Shown: one piece after another, positions 1 through 10,757 of the stretch
How positions within the stretch are numbered: position 1 is the first letter of the stretch
Layout of the letters: each line of letters starts with the position of its first letter
Source of the DNA: Hevea brasiliensis
Lineage: Eukaryota; Streptophyta; Magnoliopsida; Malpighiales; Euphorbiaceae
Direction: 5' to 3'
DNA length: 64,000 bases
Assembly: GCF_030052815.1 (NCBI RefSeq)
Contig: NC_079510.1
Coordinates: forward strand, 9,743,375 to 9,807,374
Translations under genes and position numbers: made by a program
Notes under the pieces: model-generated
The model's input: only the letters and a program-made list of their open reading frames with translations
Databases searched by the model: none
Told to the model about the DNA's origin: nothing

Positions 1-360
1 GTCAGGGGACTTTACACGGGCCGTGTAGTGATACACACCCCGTGTAAATTTCTACTGCTTCATCTTTCACGTTTTCTTCAGTCTAGAGAGTTACACGGGG
101 TCCAGGAAGTTACACGGCCCGTGTAATGTTTTTGGCACTGTATTCTTTATGTTTTGACCTCCAAATCTCTTCCAAACTCGTCCTTGATTCTAGAATCACA
201 TAAAAATACCTGATAAAATATAAAAATCAATGAATTGAGTTGGATTAACATGTTTTCTAAAATAATAATGAAAACATAAAAATAAACATAAAATGATACT
301 AAATGCTAACAAAATGCAATGGATGTTAACCTTAAATGTATATATAATTTGATGAAATCA
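1..360. mobile_element. Element X: end of an unidentified repeat inserted in copia G
   Basis: Noncoding and unlike the other families in the window. It contains short palindromic motifs built on ACACGG-CCGTGT (13-27 and 110-126) and related half-copies (32-47, 91-99). Homology to copia RT starts abruptly at 361, and the last bases before it are CA, as expected for an LTR end. The RT sequence across the junction is otherwise collinear with copia C near 45122. I infer the end of an LTR element that continues left of the window. Family and strand cannot be told. Confidence 0.5.
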
Positions 361-989
361 TCTGCTAAATCTCATAATCATAGTATGCAGCTATTGCTAA
401 TAGAATCCTAATTGATTTAAGCATGGCAATAGGCGAGAAAGTCTCCTCATAGTCGATTCCTTGCCTTTGGCAAAACCTTTTTGCTACTAGCCTTGCTTTA
501 TAGGTCTCTATCTTTCCATCAGAACCAATTTTATTCTTGAAAACCCATTTGTTCCCCATAGATACAATACCTTCATGAGGGTCAACAACATCACAAACTT
601 GATTCTTATACATGGAATCAATCTCGGATTTCATAGCATCAATCCATTTTGAAGAGTCTATATCTGATATAGCTTCTTCATAGGTAACTAGATCATCTCC
701 ATGATCTACTTCTTCATGAGTAGACAACTCTTGTTCTTCTTTATGAAGGAAACCATATCTCACTGGTGGGTGAGATACCCTGGTTGTTCTATGAGGAACA
801 GTTGTAGATGTTTCATCAATAGGTGTAGGTTAACTAGATGGATCTATATCCATCTGATCTGTTGGTTGGTCAAAATTCTCCAATTCCAACTCTATTTGCC
901 TTCCTTTGCCTCCTTCTTGAACAAACTGTTGTTCAAGAAATGTGGCATCTCTACTCACCACAACCTTTTGTGATGTAGGCAAATAAAAT
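361..989 (-). pseudogene. Copia G reverse transcriptase, N-terminal fragment
   Basis: Start of the copia RT domain (RVT_2 type). The longest open stretch (365-763) holds the typical GNKWVFKNKIGSDG, TYKARLVAK and DYEETFSPIAMLKS motifs. The fragment stops at YYDYEI, just before the QMDVKTAFLNG segment present in copies E and D, because element X begins at 360. The linker between integrase and RT (rich in D, P and T) occupies about 764-980 and has a stop. The catalytic YVDD box is missing, so this cannot encode an active enzyme. Confidence 0.85.
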
Positions 990-1654
990 TAATATCCAAA
1001 AATATCTTTTGAATATCTAACAAATCGACCCTTTTCTGATATGGTCTCCCATTTATCAGTGTTTATCTTTTTAATATAAGCTGGATAACCCCAAATCTTA
1101 ACATGCTTAAGACTTGATTTTCTTCCATGCTATATCTCATAAGGTGTGGAAGATACTGATTTCGATGGAATCCTATTCAGAATATACAAAGTTGATTCTA
1201 ATGCAAATCCCCGAAAGGAGATTTGTATATCAGTATAGCTTATCATACTACGTACCATATCCAATAGGGTATAATTTCTCCTTTCAGATACTCCATTCAG
1301 CTGTGGTGTTTCTGGAGAAGTCAACTGAGAAACAATGCCGTGCTCTCTCAAGTAATCATCAAATTCAGTACTCAAGTATTCACCTCCACGATCTGATCGA
1401 AGAGATTTAATACTCTTTCCTGTTTGATTTTCTACTTTAGATTTAAATTCTTTGAACTTTTCAACGGATTCATGTTTGTATTTCATCAAATACAAATACC
1501 CAAACCTTGATTTATCATCAGTAAAGGTAATAAAGTAATGAAAATTACCTCTAGCCATTTCTTTAAATGGACCACATACATCACTATGTATTAACTCCAG
1601 AATATTTTCAGCTCTTAGTCCTTGTCCAACAAAGGGTGATCTAGTCATTTTGCC
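990..1654 (-). pseudogene. Copia G integrase core
   Basis: The open stretch 1130-1648 encodes a retroviral-type integrase core (rve) in copia form. The three acidic positions are present: Asp in HSDVCGPF, Asp in RSDRGGEY and Glu in GVSERRNYT. It is separated from the upstream pre-integrase region by a stop at about 1654 (copy I reads through here) and has further breaks downstream at 990-1129. Intact catalytic residues in a disrupted gene suggest the copy decayed after insertion rather than being mobilised dead. Confidence 0.85.
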
Positions 1655-2174
1655 TTAAAGGCAGGATTCACAAGTTGGAGAAGGCTCAGAGCCCAATAAG
1701 GATAAAATCCCCATTTTCTCTAGTTTTGCAATATTATTTTCTGCAACATGACCTAACCTTAAGTGCCAAATATATTTTGAACTTGAGTTGATTTTCATCA
1801 TGGCATTGCATTCCTTTAGATTGCTTGCATTAAATTTGTATTTAACATTATTATCTAGATAATAAAATCGATCATGCATATAACCTGAACCAACATATTT
1901 ATTTCCAAAATAAATATTGTAAACATCATTTATGAACTGAAATTCATAACCATCTTTAGTTAAACTAAATATAGAAATGATGTTCTTAAAAGGCATTAGG
2001 TATATGCAAAACCTTATTTAAATACAAAAACATGTCCACACATGTATAAAGATTTAGATCCTATGGCGAAGGCTTCAATAGTTGAGCCATTGCCAACCCG
2101 GAGTCTAATATCTCGTTACTGCAAGCTGGTGCTACTTGCCATACTCTGGGCAATTCCTATTACTGTGCCCATCC
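1655..2174 (-). pseudogene. Copia G protease remnant and pre-integrase zinc region
   Basis: The open stretch 1655-1996 carries the region after the protease and the GAG-pre-integrase His/Cys motif (WHLRLGHVAENN ... CESCL). Upstream, sequence right after the gag zinc knuckle (about 2130-2174) joins directly to sequence that in copy C follows the protease active site. About 150 bp containing the Asp-Thr-Gly triad have therefore been lost. This copy cannot encode a working aspartic protease. Confidence 0.75.
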
Positions 2175-2827
2175 TACTGGCAATGGAAATATTTTCCTTT
2201 GCCTCCATCAGCTTTAGTCTTCCCTTTCTGTTTAGCTATTTTCTTGGAAGGACTAGGAATCCGTGTTTTCCTTTTTTTATTGCCCTTCTTCTTGTTGGAC
2301 TTTCCAGCATAAGAAGATGCAATCAAAGCTACCTCTTTTCCATTATTGCCCGATATATTCTTTTGCGCAATAACCAACATGTTGAGTAAACCAGCCAGGG
2401 TCCATTCCTACTTAGTCATATGGAAATTTATCACAAAACTCCCAAAAGACTCAGGAAAGGACTAAAGGATCAATTCCGTCTGTAGTTGGAAATCCAAGTT
2501 GAAGTCAAGATGTTCCAACTGCTCAATCAGTCGAATCATCTTGTGGACATGATCCCCAACATTCTATCCCTCAGACATCCTCATGCGGAACAACTGTCTA
2601 GATATCTCATACCTAACATTCCTACTGTGCTCACCATACAACTCTTGTAGGTGAAGGAGGATCTCACTCGCACTCTGCATGTTTTCATGCTGCTTCTGTA
2701 ACTCATTACTCATGGAAGCAAGCATGTAACACTTAGCTCTCATATCATGCTCCTTCCAATTGTCCAAAGTTTCATGTTCCTCTTGAGTGGCCTCTGGAGG
2801 TAAGGGACCAAGAACATTTGAGTCTAG
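2175..2827 (-). pseudogene. Copia G gag, main part (C-terminal to insertion F)
   Basis: UBN2-type copia gag: the DNWKEHDMRAKCYMLASMS region, the ELYGEHSRN and EISRQLFRMRMSEG core, then a Lys-rich tail (2174-2380) and the first half of a CCHC zinc knuckle (YFHCQ). A stop after MSEG replaces the Gln codon seen in copies I and E (CAG to TAG). It resumes the frame broken by element F at 2828; the upstream 45 codons lie at 6728-6862. Confidence 0.85.
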
Positions 2828-4947
2828 TGTTAGTAGTATGCCCTAGAGCATATCATTTAGTATGTATCTTGTACATGTTTTTTTATTAATAAAAGGCATT
2901 TTCACTTTTCTGTTTACATAATATATTTATGTGTAATAGAAAAGGTCCATTGATATTTTGTTAGAAATTCTATTCTTAGGTTGTTAAGAATATGAGTGAC
3001 AGTATTTCTAGTACAAAGTATCATAAACAGGTTCACAATCGAGGATACTTCACAATAAGGACATAACTTATCCAGAAAGATTGTATTCATGTTTGTTCCC
3101 AAGTTATTTATATGAGATATAAATAAGATGGAATGGTAAGTCTCATGCCATATGACAAACATGATAGGCACTTATACATGATAAGTAGGTCGAACCAGCG
3201 ACACTTATGACAAGCACATGGAGTTTACTCTTATCAATGTATTGTCATAAATCATATCAGTGCATATAATCTTTAGACCTGAGATAGCACAGTTATCTTG
3301 TGTATAGGTGGTTTGATTTTGATACTGCTTTCATACTTGCACTGTGTATAGGTATATGGGCATGTGTTGGCTCCTACTAGTTATATATGGAGGTAGGTGT
3401 TGATCAAGATGGAATTTGTTCCTCTAAGTAATTAAGGATAAAATCCTATATTTATTTAATTATTCATGATGTTTCAAGTTCCTGGCCAGGATAGATAGAT
3501 TTAATCAGAAAAGAGTTTCTGATGAGAAAATCTTTTTAATCAAGAACTGGAATTAAAAGAGAACATAATATTCATAGCAAATGGGGTTTGACATAAACCA
3601 TGACTCCAGCTTGAATTGGGATTTTGTAACAGAGAGATTCTAGTGCATGGTAACATATGATTATAGGTTCATTTAAGGTAAACCTTATTACTTATTGGGT
3701 GGCCATGGCATGCTATGCTAGGTGTTAACCATGGTCTATGAGGTGCATAAAATGATTTAGAGAAATCATTTATGGTAAGAAAGAGTTCTGATGATATTAA
3801 GAGTTGATATCATGTCTCATTGCTAATTAGTGATGAGCCTAGTAAGTCACACACATACACAAGTGATCACCAAATTAAAATATAATTTAATTAATTAATT
3901 AAAGAGTTTAATTGATTAATTAAATAAGTTTAGTTTGTAATTAGATTGTAAAGTTGCTAGCATGGCTTGAAACTAAATCTAGGTTATTGGATGTATAGTA
4001 TAAGTTAAATTTATATTTAAAGTGTTTAAATATGAATTTAATTAATGAGAAATTAATTAATAGAGATTAATTAATTAATTTATATTTAATATAAATTGAT
4101 TAGAAGAAGAGAAATAATTATTTTGGATTGAGAACTCAAAATTAAGGCATAGGAGTATTTTGGTCATTTCACATGGTGACATGTGGCACCATGAGATGGT
4201 AACATATAGCACTACACATAAGTTTTCCAAATGTCTTTTAATCATGTAAGATGATTAAAATTAAGATTAAATATAGGTTTGACACTTGGCACAATGTGAT
4301 TGGGTCAATTAAACCTAGAACCAATCAGAAGGTGACATGTGGCAAGGATTTTAAGTGGTGACCTAGCTATGTAAGTGTAAGGATGTAAGAACAAATCACA
4401 CAAGTTGCTATATTCTCAGAGATGCCGCCACCCCTTGGTTGCCTCTCCCTCTCTTCTTCTTCATCTCTCATCAATTCAAAGAGATTAGCAAACAATCTCT
4501 TGAATTAAAAATACTAGAAATCGTTTCTAATGTCCAGTTTACATCTGTAATCTCTCAAAAGACAAAACTTGATTTTCTAATTCATAGAAAAAGCTTTAGA
4601 AGTTGTTCAAGGGCTGCTATAGGTGATCTTGGTGTGGACAAGCTAGAGGGACAACATCTGGTGTCCTAAATACGCATCCCAAAGGTTACAAACACACTGC
4701 AGTGCATCAAGAGGTTAGTGCACTTGTTCTTGATCTAATCTAAGGTTCTTAAAATTAATCTGATTCATTCTAAAATCTTAAATGGCAAATGTGGATCCAA
4801 AAAACATATTAGAAGAGTTTTAATATATTGTTTATCATTGAAATTAAATAGAAAAAAATAGATCTTGCATGATGCATGTGACCCTAGGTGGAAAAATTTT
4901 TGAATTCAATGATATAAACTTATGTTTTTCATGCTTCCGCTCCTACA
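2828..4947 (+). repeat. 5' LTR of copia F
   Basis: Starts TGTTAGTAGTATG and ends CTTCCGCTCCTACA (TG...CA). It is about 2.1 kb and matches the other copia LTRs throughout. It includes the antisense 85-codon ORF (2914-3171), the A+T-rich palindromes near 3885-3930, and a TATA-like TATGTAAG at 4368-4375 that differs from the TATATAAG of the other copies. Confidence 0.93.
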
Positions 4948-4962
4948 ATTGGTATCAGAGCC
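4948..4962 (+). promoter_or_regulatory. Primer-binding site of copia F
   Basis: ATTGGTATCAGAGCC directly follows the LTR. TGGTATCAGAGC is the usual plant complement of the initiator tRNA-Met 3' end. Confidence 0.9.
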
Positions 4963-6582
4963 ACTATATTTGCCATTTAGATTGTTGATTATATGATTTA
5001 ATTGTGTGATTTGATCATGAGATAATTAATTCATTACTGTTTGCAAGGTCAAGGTGGCGGCATGGAGGTGAACTCCATTGATGGGCACAGTTTGGTGCAT
5101 CCAACCATGCGCATGCCTTTGGGCTTGTTTGTGGGCTTGGATTCAAAGGCCCATAATTAGGCCTATGACTAATTAAAGTGTTTAATTAGGATTTTTAATC
5201 ACACAATTAAATTTTGATTCATATCTGAATTTTAAAAATTATTTGAATGTGATTCAAATATGAATTTTAAAAGTTGTTTGAATGTGATTTAAATCTAAAT
5301 TTTTAAAGTTGTTTAAATGTGATTCAAATCTGAATTTTTAAAGTTGTTTGAATGTGATTCAAATATGAATTTTAAAAGTTGTTTGAATGTGATTCAAATC
5401 TGAATTTTTAAATTTGTTTGAATCAATTCAAATCTAAATTTTTAAGTTAAATATGAGATATTCAATTTAATTTAAGTATGTATATTTTATTTAATTGTTA
5501 AATAGTGATATGCATTGATGGATAATCATGGACTATAAAAGACCAATGTGATTGGATTTATTTCTTTTATGTTTCTTTGGGATTGTAAATTAATTAATTT
5601 ATTTTAATTTATTTTGGGCATGTATTATTAAGGTTGTAATAGTTTTTGGGTTGTAATTTCATTCATTTAGTTCTTGTAAATTCGCCTTGGTATGCCAAGG
5701 ATTACTATGTAATTGGATTGTAAGAAGATCAAGGAGGTCAAGCATATTGGTGGGACCAGTGGGAGGAATTCAAGATCAAGTGTTGATTATGCACTCCTTC
5801 AGTAACTCTTGTAAAATGAATAAATGAAATGCATATCGGAATGTCTTGATTCAATTCTTGGTGGCTCAGAATTGAATCCCTTAGAAAGTTCATGATCATA
5901 CCATATTTACTGTTTATCCATGAATGCATGAGACGTATGTGAATGTATGCAAGTATATGATATTTGCATATTAAATGGATAATGTGCAAAGTGAGACCTT
6001 AATAGTAATTAGGATGACCATAAAATCTTCCAAATAAATGATTAAGTTAAAAATGCTATAATTAAAGTAATTATAACATGGGCCCTCCATTGAGGCAATT
6101 ATTTTAAGAAATTTTAAATACTTGCATATGATGCAATTAATTTAAGAGATTTTCTTAAGAATAATTGTCAAGCATGAGATGTTGTAAATATGTAAATGGT
6201 TTGGTGGCCAATATTGGATGTACCTGAGGACATTAAAATTATTTGCATAATTATTGGCTCAATGGATCAACTTAACTAATGCAAGATAAGTCAATAATGG
6301 ATGTACTTGAGATTTTGAGCATTAGGGGCTAGGTAAAGGATTGAACCTCACATGAGATATAATGGGCAAGGAGTTGCTCACTTATAGTTTATTGTAATTC
6401 CAATAATGGATGTACCTGAGGATGATCAATAGAATTATAAGAATTCAATCACCCACTAGAAATCCATCCAACTAGGATTTCCATTTTCTACTTTGGAAGT
6501 GTAGGATTCGCTAAGTTAGTGGGATGACCAATTTGATTAAAAGACCATAATCATTTTGATTAATTACATGATATATTTACTA
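4963..6582 (+). other. Copia F untranslated leader
   Basis: Long noncoding leader. It holds seven copies of the 35-bp minisatellite (5216-5448), then a unique A+T-rich part with three spaced GGATGTAC(C/T)TGAG-type motifs (about 6206, 6298 and 6409). It is homologous to the leaders of G, I, C and D. It ends at about 6582 where the internal deletion begins. Confidence 0.85.
5216..5448 (+). repeat. 35-bp leader minisatellite, about 7 copies (F)
   Basis: Tandem units built on GATTCAAATCTGAATTTTTA and GTTGTTTGAATGT. Each unit boundary contains TTTGAA-TGTGA-TTCAAA, a small inverted repeat. Confidence 0.9.
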
Positions 6583-6722
6583 ATTAAAAGAGTTTTAATA
6601 TGTTGTTTATCATTGAAATCAAATAGATAAAAATAGATCTTACATGATGCATGTGACCCTACGTGAAAAAAATTTTGAATTTAATGATATAAACTTATGC
6701 TTTTCATGCTTCCGCTCCTACA
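6583..6722 (+). repeat. Truncated 3' LTR tail of copia F
   Basis: Matches the last ~140 bp of the 5' LTR and ends in the same CTTCCGCTCCTACA, followed by the TCTAG duplication. The CTCCTACA ending (other copies CTCCTTCA) is shared by both ends of F, as expected for LTRs copied from one template. Confidence 0.9.
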
Positions 6723-6727
6723 TCTAG

Positions 6728-6862
6728 AACATATCATATATGTTCAAGGTTCAGGACAAGTTTCAAATTTCTTAGCCAATTAGACAGATTATGTCCTCTC
6801 AACCTATTGCGATCAAGTATGCTTGCAAGAATATTGGATGGTGGTGGTTGTTCTGTGCTCAT
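6728..6862 (-). pseudogene. Copia G gag, N-terminal fragment
   Basis: First ~45 codons of gag, starting at the ATG at 6862-6860 in the context AATAATGAGCACAGAACAAC, the same start as in copies I, C and D. It reads MSTEQPPPSNI and a region matching ILDxNRL ... NLKLVLNLEHI, then a TGA stop where the other copies have Gly. Insertion F at 6722/6723 separates it from the rest of gag at 2175-2827. Confidence 0.82.
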
Positions 6863-7477
6863 TATTATCAGAAAATTAACTATAGAAAATAACCAGATTA
6901 ATTAGTAAATGTATAATGTAATTAACCAAAATGATTATGGTCTTTTAATCAAATTGGTCCTCCCACTATCTTAACGAATCCTACACTTCCAAAGTAGAAA
7001 ACGAAAATCCTAATTGGATGGATTTCTAGTGGGTGATTGAATTCTTATAATTCTATTAATCATCCTCAAGTATAACCATTATTGGAATTACAATAAACTA
7101 TAAGTGAGCAACTCCTTGCCCATCACATCTCATGTGAGGTTCAATCCTTTACCTAGCCCCTAATGCTCAAAATCTCAAGTACATCAATTATTGACTAATC
7201 TTGCATTAGTTAAGTTGATCCCATTGAGCCAGTAATTATGCAAATAATTTTAATGTCCTCAGGTACATTCAATATTGCCCATCAAATCATTTACATATTC
7301 ACAACATCTCATGCTTAAGAATTATTTTTAAGAATATCTCTTGAATTAATTACATCATATGTAACTATTTAAAATTTCATAAAATAATTGTCCCAATGGA
7401 GGGCCCATGTTTTAATTACTTTAATTATAACATTTCTAACTTAATCATTTGTTTGGAAGATTTTATAGTCATCCTAA
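6863..7477 (-). other. Copia G leader, gag-proximal part
   Basis: Noncoding leader sequence collinear with 52041-52656 of copy D in reverse. It contains the three spaced CTCAxGTAC-type motifs. Interrupted at 7477 by solo LTR H. Confidence 0.85.
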
Positions 7478-9588
7478 TGAAGGAGCGAAAGCATGAAAAA
7501 CACAAGTTTATATCATTAAATTCAAAAATTTTTCACCTAGGGTCACATACATCATACAAGATTCATTTTTATCTATTTGATTTCAATAATAAATAGCATA
7601 TTAAAATTCTTTTAATATGTTTTGGATCTAGATTTGCCATTTAAGATTTTAGAATTAATCAGATTAATTCATTATAACCCTAGATTAGATCAAGAACAAA
7701 TGCACTAACTATTTGATGCACTGCAGTGTGTTTAGCACCTTTGGGATGCATCTTTACGACACCAGATGTTGTCCCTCTAGCTTGTCCACACCAAGATCAC
7801 CTATAGCAGCCCTTGAATAGCTTCTAAAGCTTTTCTATGAATTAGAAAATCAAGTTTTGCCTTTTGAGATATTACAGATGTAAACAGGACACTAGAAACA
7901 ATTTCTAGTATTTTTAATTCAAAAGATTGTTTGCTAATCTCTTTGAATTGATGAGAGATAGAGAAGAAGAGGGGAGAGGGCAGCCAAGGGTTGCGGCACA
8001 AAGAGAGAATAGAAGCCCACACATTTTACTATTTCATAACAACACTTATATAGCTAGGTCATCACTTAAAACCCTTGCCACATGTCACCTTCTGATTGGC
8101 TCTACGTTTAATTGATCCAATCACATTGTGCCAAGTGTCAAACCTATATTTAATCTTGCTTTTAATCATCTTACATGATTAAAAGACATATGGCAAGCTT
8201 ATGTGTAGTGCCATGTGTCATCATCTCATGGTGCCACATGTCACCCTGTAAATGACCAAAATACCTCTGTGTTTTAATTTTGAGTTCTCAATCCAAAATA
8301 ATTATTTCTCTTCTTCTAATCAATTTATATCAAATATAAATTAATTAATTAATCTCTATTAATTAATTTCTTATTAATTAAATTCATATTTAAACACTTT
8401 AAATATAAATTTAACTTATACTATACATACAATAACCTAGATTTGGTTTCAAGCCATGCTAGGGACTTTGGAAACTAATTTCAAACCAAACCTATTTAAT
8501 TAATCAATTAAACTCTTTAATTAATTAATTAAATCATATTTAATTTGGTGATTACTTATGTATGTGTATGACTTACTAGGCTCACCACTAATTGGCAATG
8601 AGACATGATATCAACTTTTAATATCATCAGAACTCTTTTTTACCATAAATGATTTCTCTAAATCATTTTATGCACCTCATAGACCATGGTTAACACCTAA
8701 TATAGCATGCCATGCCCACCCAATTAGTAATAAGGTTTACCTTAAATGAACCTATAATCATATGTTACCATGCACTAGAATCTCTCTCTTACAAAATCCC
8801 AACTCTAGCTAGAGTCATAGTTTATGTCAAACCTCATTTGCTATGAATATTATGTTCTCTTTTAATTCCAGTTCTTGATTAAAAAGATTTTCTCATCAGA
8901 AACTCTTTTTTAAATAAATCTATCTATCATGACCAGGAACTTGAAACATCAAGAACAATTAAATGAACATAGGATTTTATCCCTATTTACTTAGAAGAAC
9001 AGATTCTATCTTGATCAACACCTACCCCCATATATAACTAGTAAGAGCCAACACATGCCCATATACCCATACACAGTACAAGTATGAAAGCAGTATCAAA
9101 CTCAAACCACCTATATACAAAATAACTGTGCTATCTCAGGTCTAAAGATTATATACACTGATGTGATTTATGACAATACATTGACAAGAGTAAACTCCAT
9201 GTGCTTGTCATAAATGTCACTGGTTCGAACTTCTTATCATATATAAGTGCCTATCATATTTGTTATATGGCATGAGACTCACCATTCCATCTTATTTACA
9301 TCTCATATAAATAACTTGGGAACAAATATGATTACAATCTTTCTGGATAAGTCATGTCCTTATTGTGAAGTATCCTCGATTGTGAACCTATTTATGATAC
9401 TTTGTGCTACAAATACTGTCACTCATATTCTTAACAACTTAAGAATAGAATTTCTAACAAGATATCAATGGACCTTTTCTATTACACATAAATATATTAT
9501 GTAAACGAAAAAGTGAAAATGCCTTTTATTAATAAAAATATGTACAAGATACATACTAAATGATATGTTCTAGGGCATACTACTAACA
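7478..9588 (-). mobile_element. Copia solo LTR H (minus strand)
   Basis: A single complete LTR: on this strand it begins TGAAGGAGCG and ends CATACTACTAACA. It is flanked by CCTAA (7473-7477) and TCTAA (9589-9593), a 5-bp target duplication with one substitution. The sequence on both sides joins to give the normal copia leader (compare 16325-16350). A solo LTR of this kind is the usual product of recombination between the two LTRs of one element. It carries the antisense ORF at 9247-9504. Confidence 0.93.
8046..8052 (-). promoter_or_regulatory. TATA box of solo LTR H
   Basis: CTATATAAG on the minus strand, at the same LTR position as in the other copia copies, downstream of a CCAAT motif. Probably marks the U3/R boundary. 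Confidence 0.6.
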
Positions 9589-9593
9589 TCTAA

Positions 9594-10742
9594 TTAATAT
9601 TAAGGTCTCACTTTGCACATTATCCATTTAGCATGCATATATCATATACTTGCATACATTCCCATACATCTCATGCATTCATGGATAAACAGTAAATATG
9701 GTATGATCATGGACTTTCTAAAAGATTCAATTCTGAGCCACAAAGAATTGAATCAGGGCATTCTTGGGTGAATTTCATTCATTCATATTATAAGAGCCGC
9801 TGAAGGAGTACATAATTAACACTTGATCTTGAATTCCTCCCACTGGTCTCACCAATGCTCTTGACCTCCTTGATCTTCTTGCAATCCAATTACATAGTAA
9901 TCCTTGGCATACCAAGGCGAATTTACAAGAATTAAATAAATGAAATTACAACCCAAAATTATTACAACTTTAATAATACATACCCAAAATAAATTAAAAT
10001 TAATTAATTAATTTACAATCCCAAAGAAACATAAAAGAAATAAATCCAATCACATTGGTCTTTTATAGTCCATGATCATCTATCATGCATATCATTATTT
10101 AACAATTAAATAAAATATACATACTTAAATTAAATTGAATATCTCATATTCAACATAAAAATCCAGATTTAAATATGATTCAAACAAATTTAAAAATTCA
10201 GTTTGAATCACATTCAAACAAATTTAAAAATTCAGATTTGAATCACATTCAAACAACCTTAAAAATTCATATTTGAATCACATTCAAACAGTTTTTAAAA
10301 ATCAGATTTGAATCACATTCAAACAATTTTTAAAATTCAGATTTGAATATGATTCAAACAACTTTAAAAATTCAGATTTGAATATGATTCAAACAACTTT
10401 AAAATTTCAGATTTGAATCACATTCAAATAACTTTTAAAATTCAGATTTGAATCACATTCAAACAATTTTTAAAATTCTGATTTGAATTTAAAATTTAAT
10501 TGTGTGATTAAAACTCTAATTAAACAATTTAATTAGACATAGGATGAGGTTTTAGATCATATAACAATTGCAAATTAAAAAGCCAAACCTTATGCACACC
10601 ATTGGAGGCCATAAAGGGTGCGCACCAATGGTGTTGGTCACCATGCCGCCACCTTTCATTACAACTAGCAATGGATCTATCATCTCATGATCATACCACA
10701 CAATTAAATCATATAATCAACAATCTAAATGGCAAATATAAT
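9594..10742 (-). other. Copia G leader, LTR-proximal part
   Basis: Noncoding leader continuing from 7477 after solo LTR H. It contains the 35-bp minisatellite (10160-10490) and the sequence next to the primer site. Confidence 0.85.
10160..10490 (-). repeat. 35-bp leader minisatellite, 9-10 copies (G)
   Basis: Reverse complement of the unit seen in F and D (ATTCAGATTTGAATCACATT and CAAACAACTTTAAAA). Copy number and unit order differ from the other elements. Confidence 0.9.
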
Positions 10743-10757
10743 GGCTCTGATACCAAT
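10743..10757 (-). promoter_or_regulatory. Primer-binding site of copia G
   Basis: GGCTCTGATACCAAT on the plus strand, i.e. ATTGGTATCAGAGCC in the sense of the element, abutting the shared LTR. Initiator-Met type. Confidence 0.9.

Larger units (their letters stand above)
2828..6722 (+). mobile_element. Copia F (plus strand): deletion derivative without coding region
   Basis: A full 5' LTR (2828-4947), primer site (4948-4962) and leader are followed directly by the last ~140 bp of a 3' LTR (about 6583-6722). Everything from just before the gag start to deep in the 3' LTR is missing. Flanks are a perfect 5-bp duplication TCTAG (2823-2827 and 6723-6727), and removing the element restores copia G gag, so both true ends are present. 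The internal junction is at ACTAATTAAAAGAG with a short ATTA overlap. Confidence 0.93.

Noticed and set aside
2042..2389. 115-codon plus-strand ORF
   Set aside because: Antisense to copia G gag; equivalent antisense frames occur over every gag copy (14922, 47040, 53229). A by-product of the real coding strand.
4439..4669. Sense ORF at the copia LTR R region (also 7801-8022 and 57508-57720)
   Set aside because: Length and start differ between copies and frameshifts are frequent; weaker case than the antisense ORF.
10160..10490. Regular repeats that might suggest a CRISPR array
   Set aside because: Units are contiguous with no unique spacers, lie in a retrotransposon leader, and the genome is a plant.
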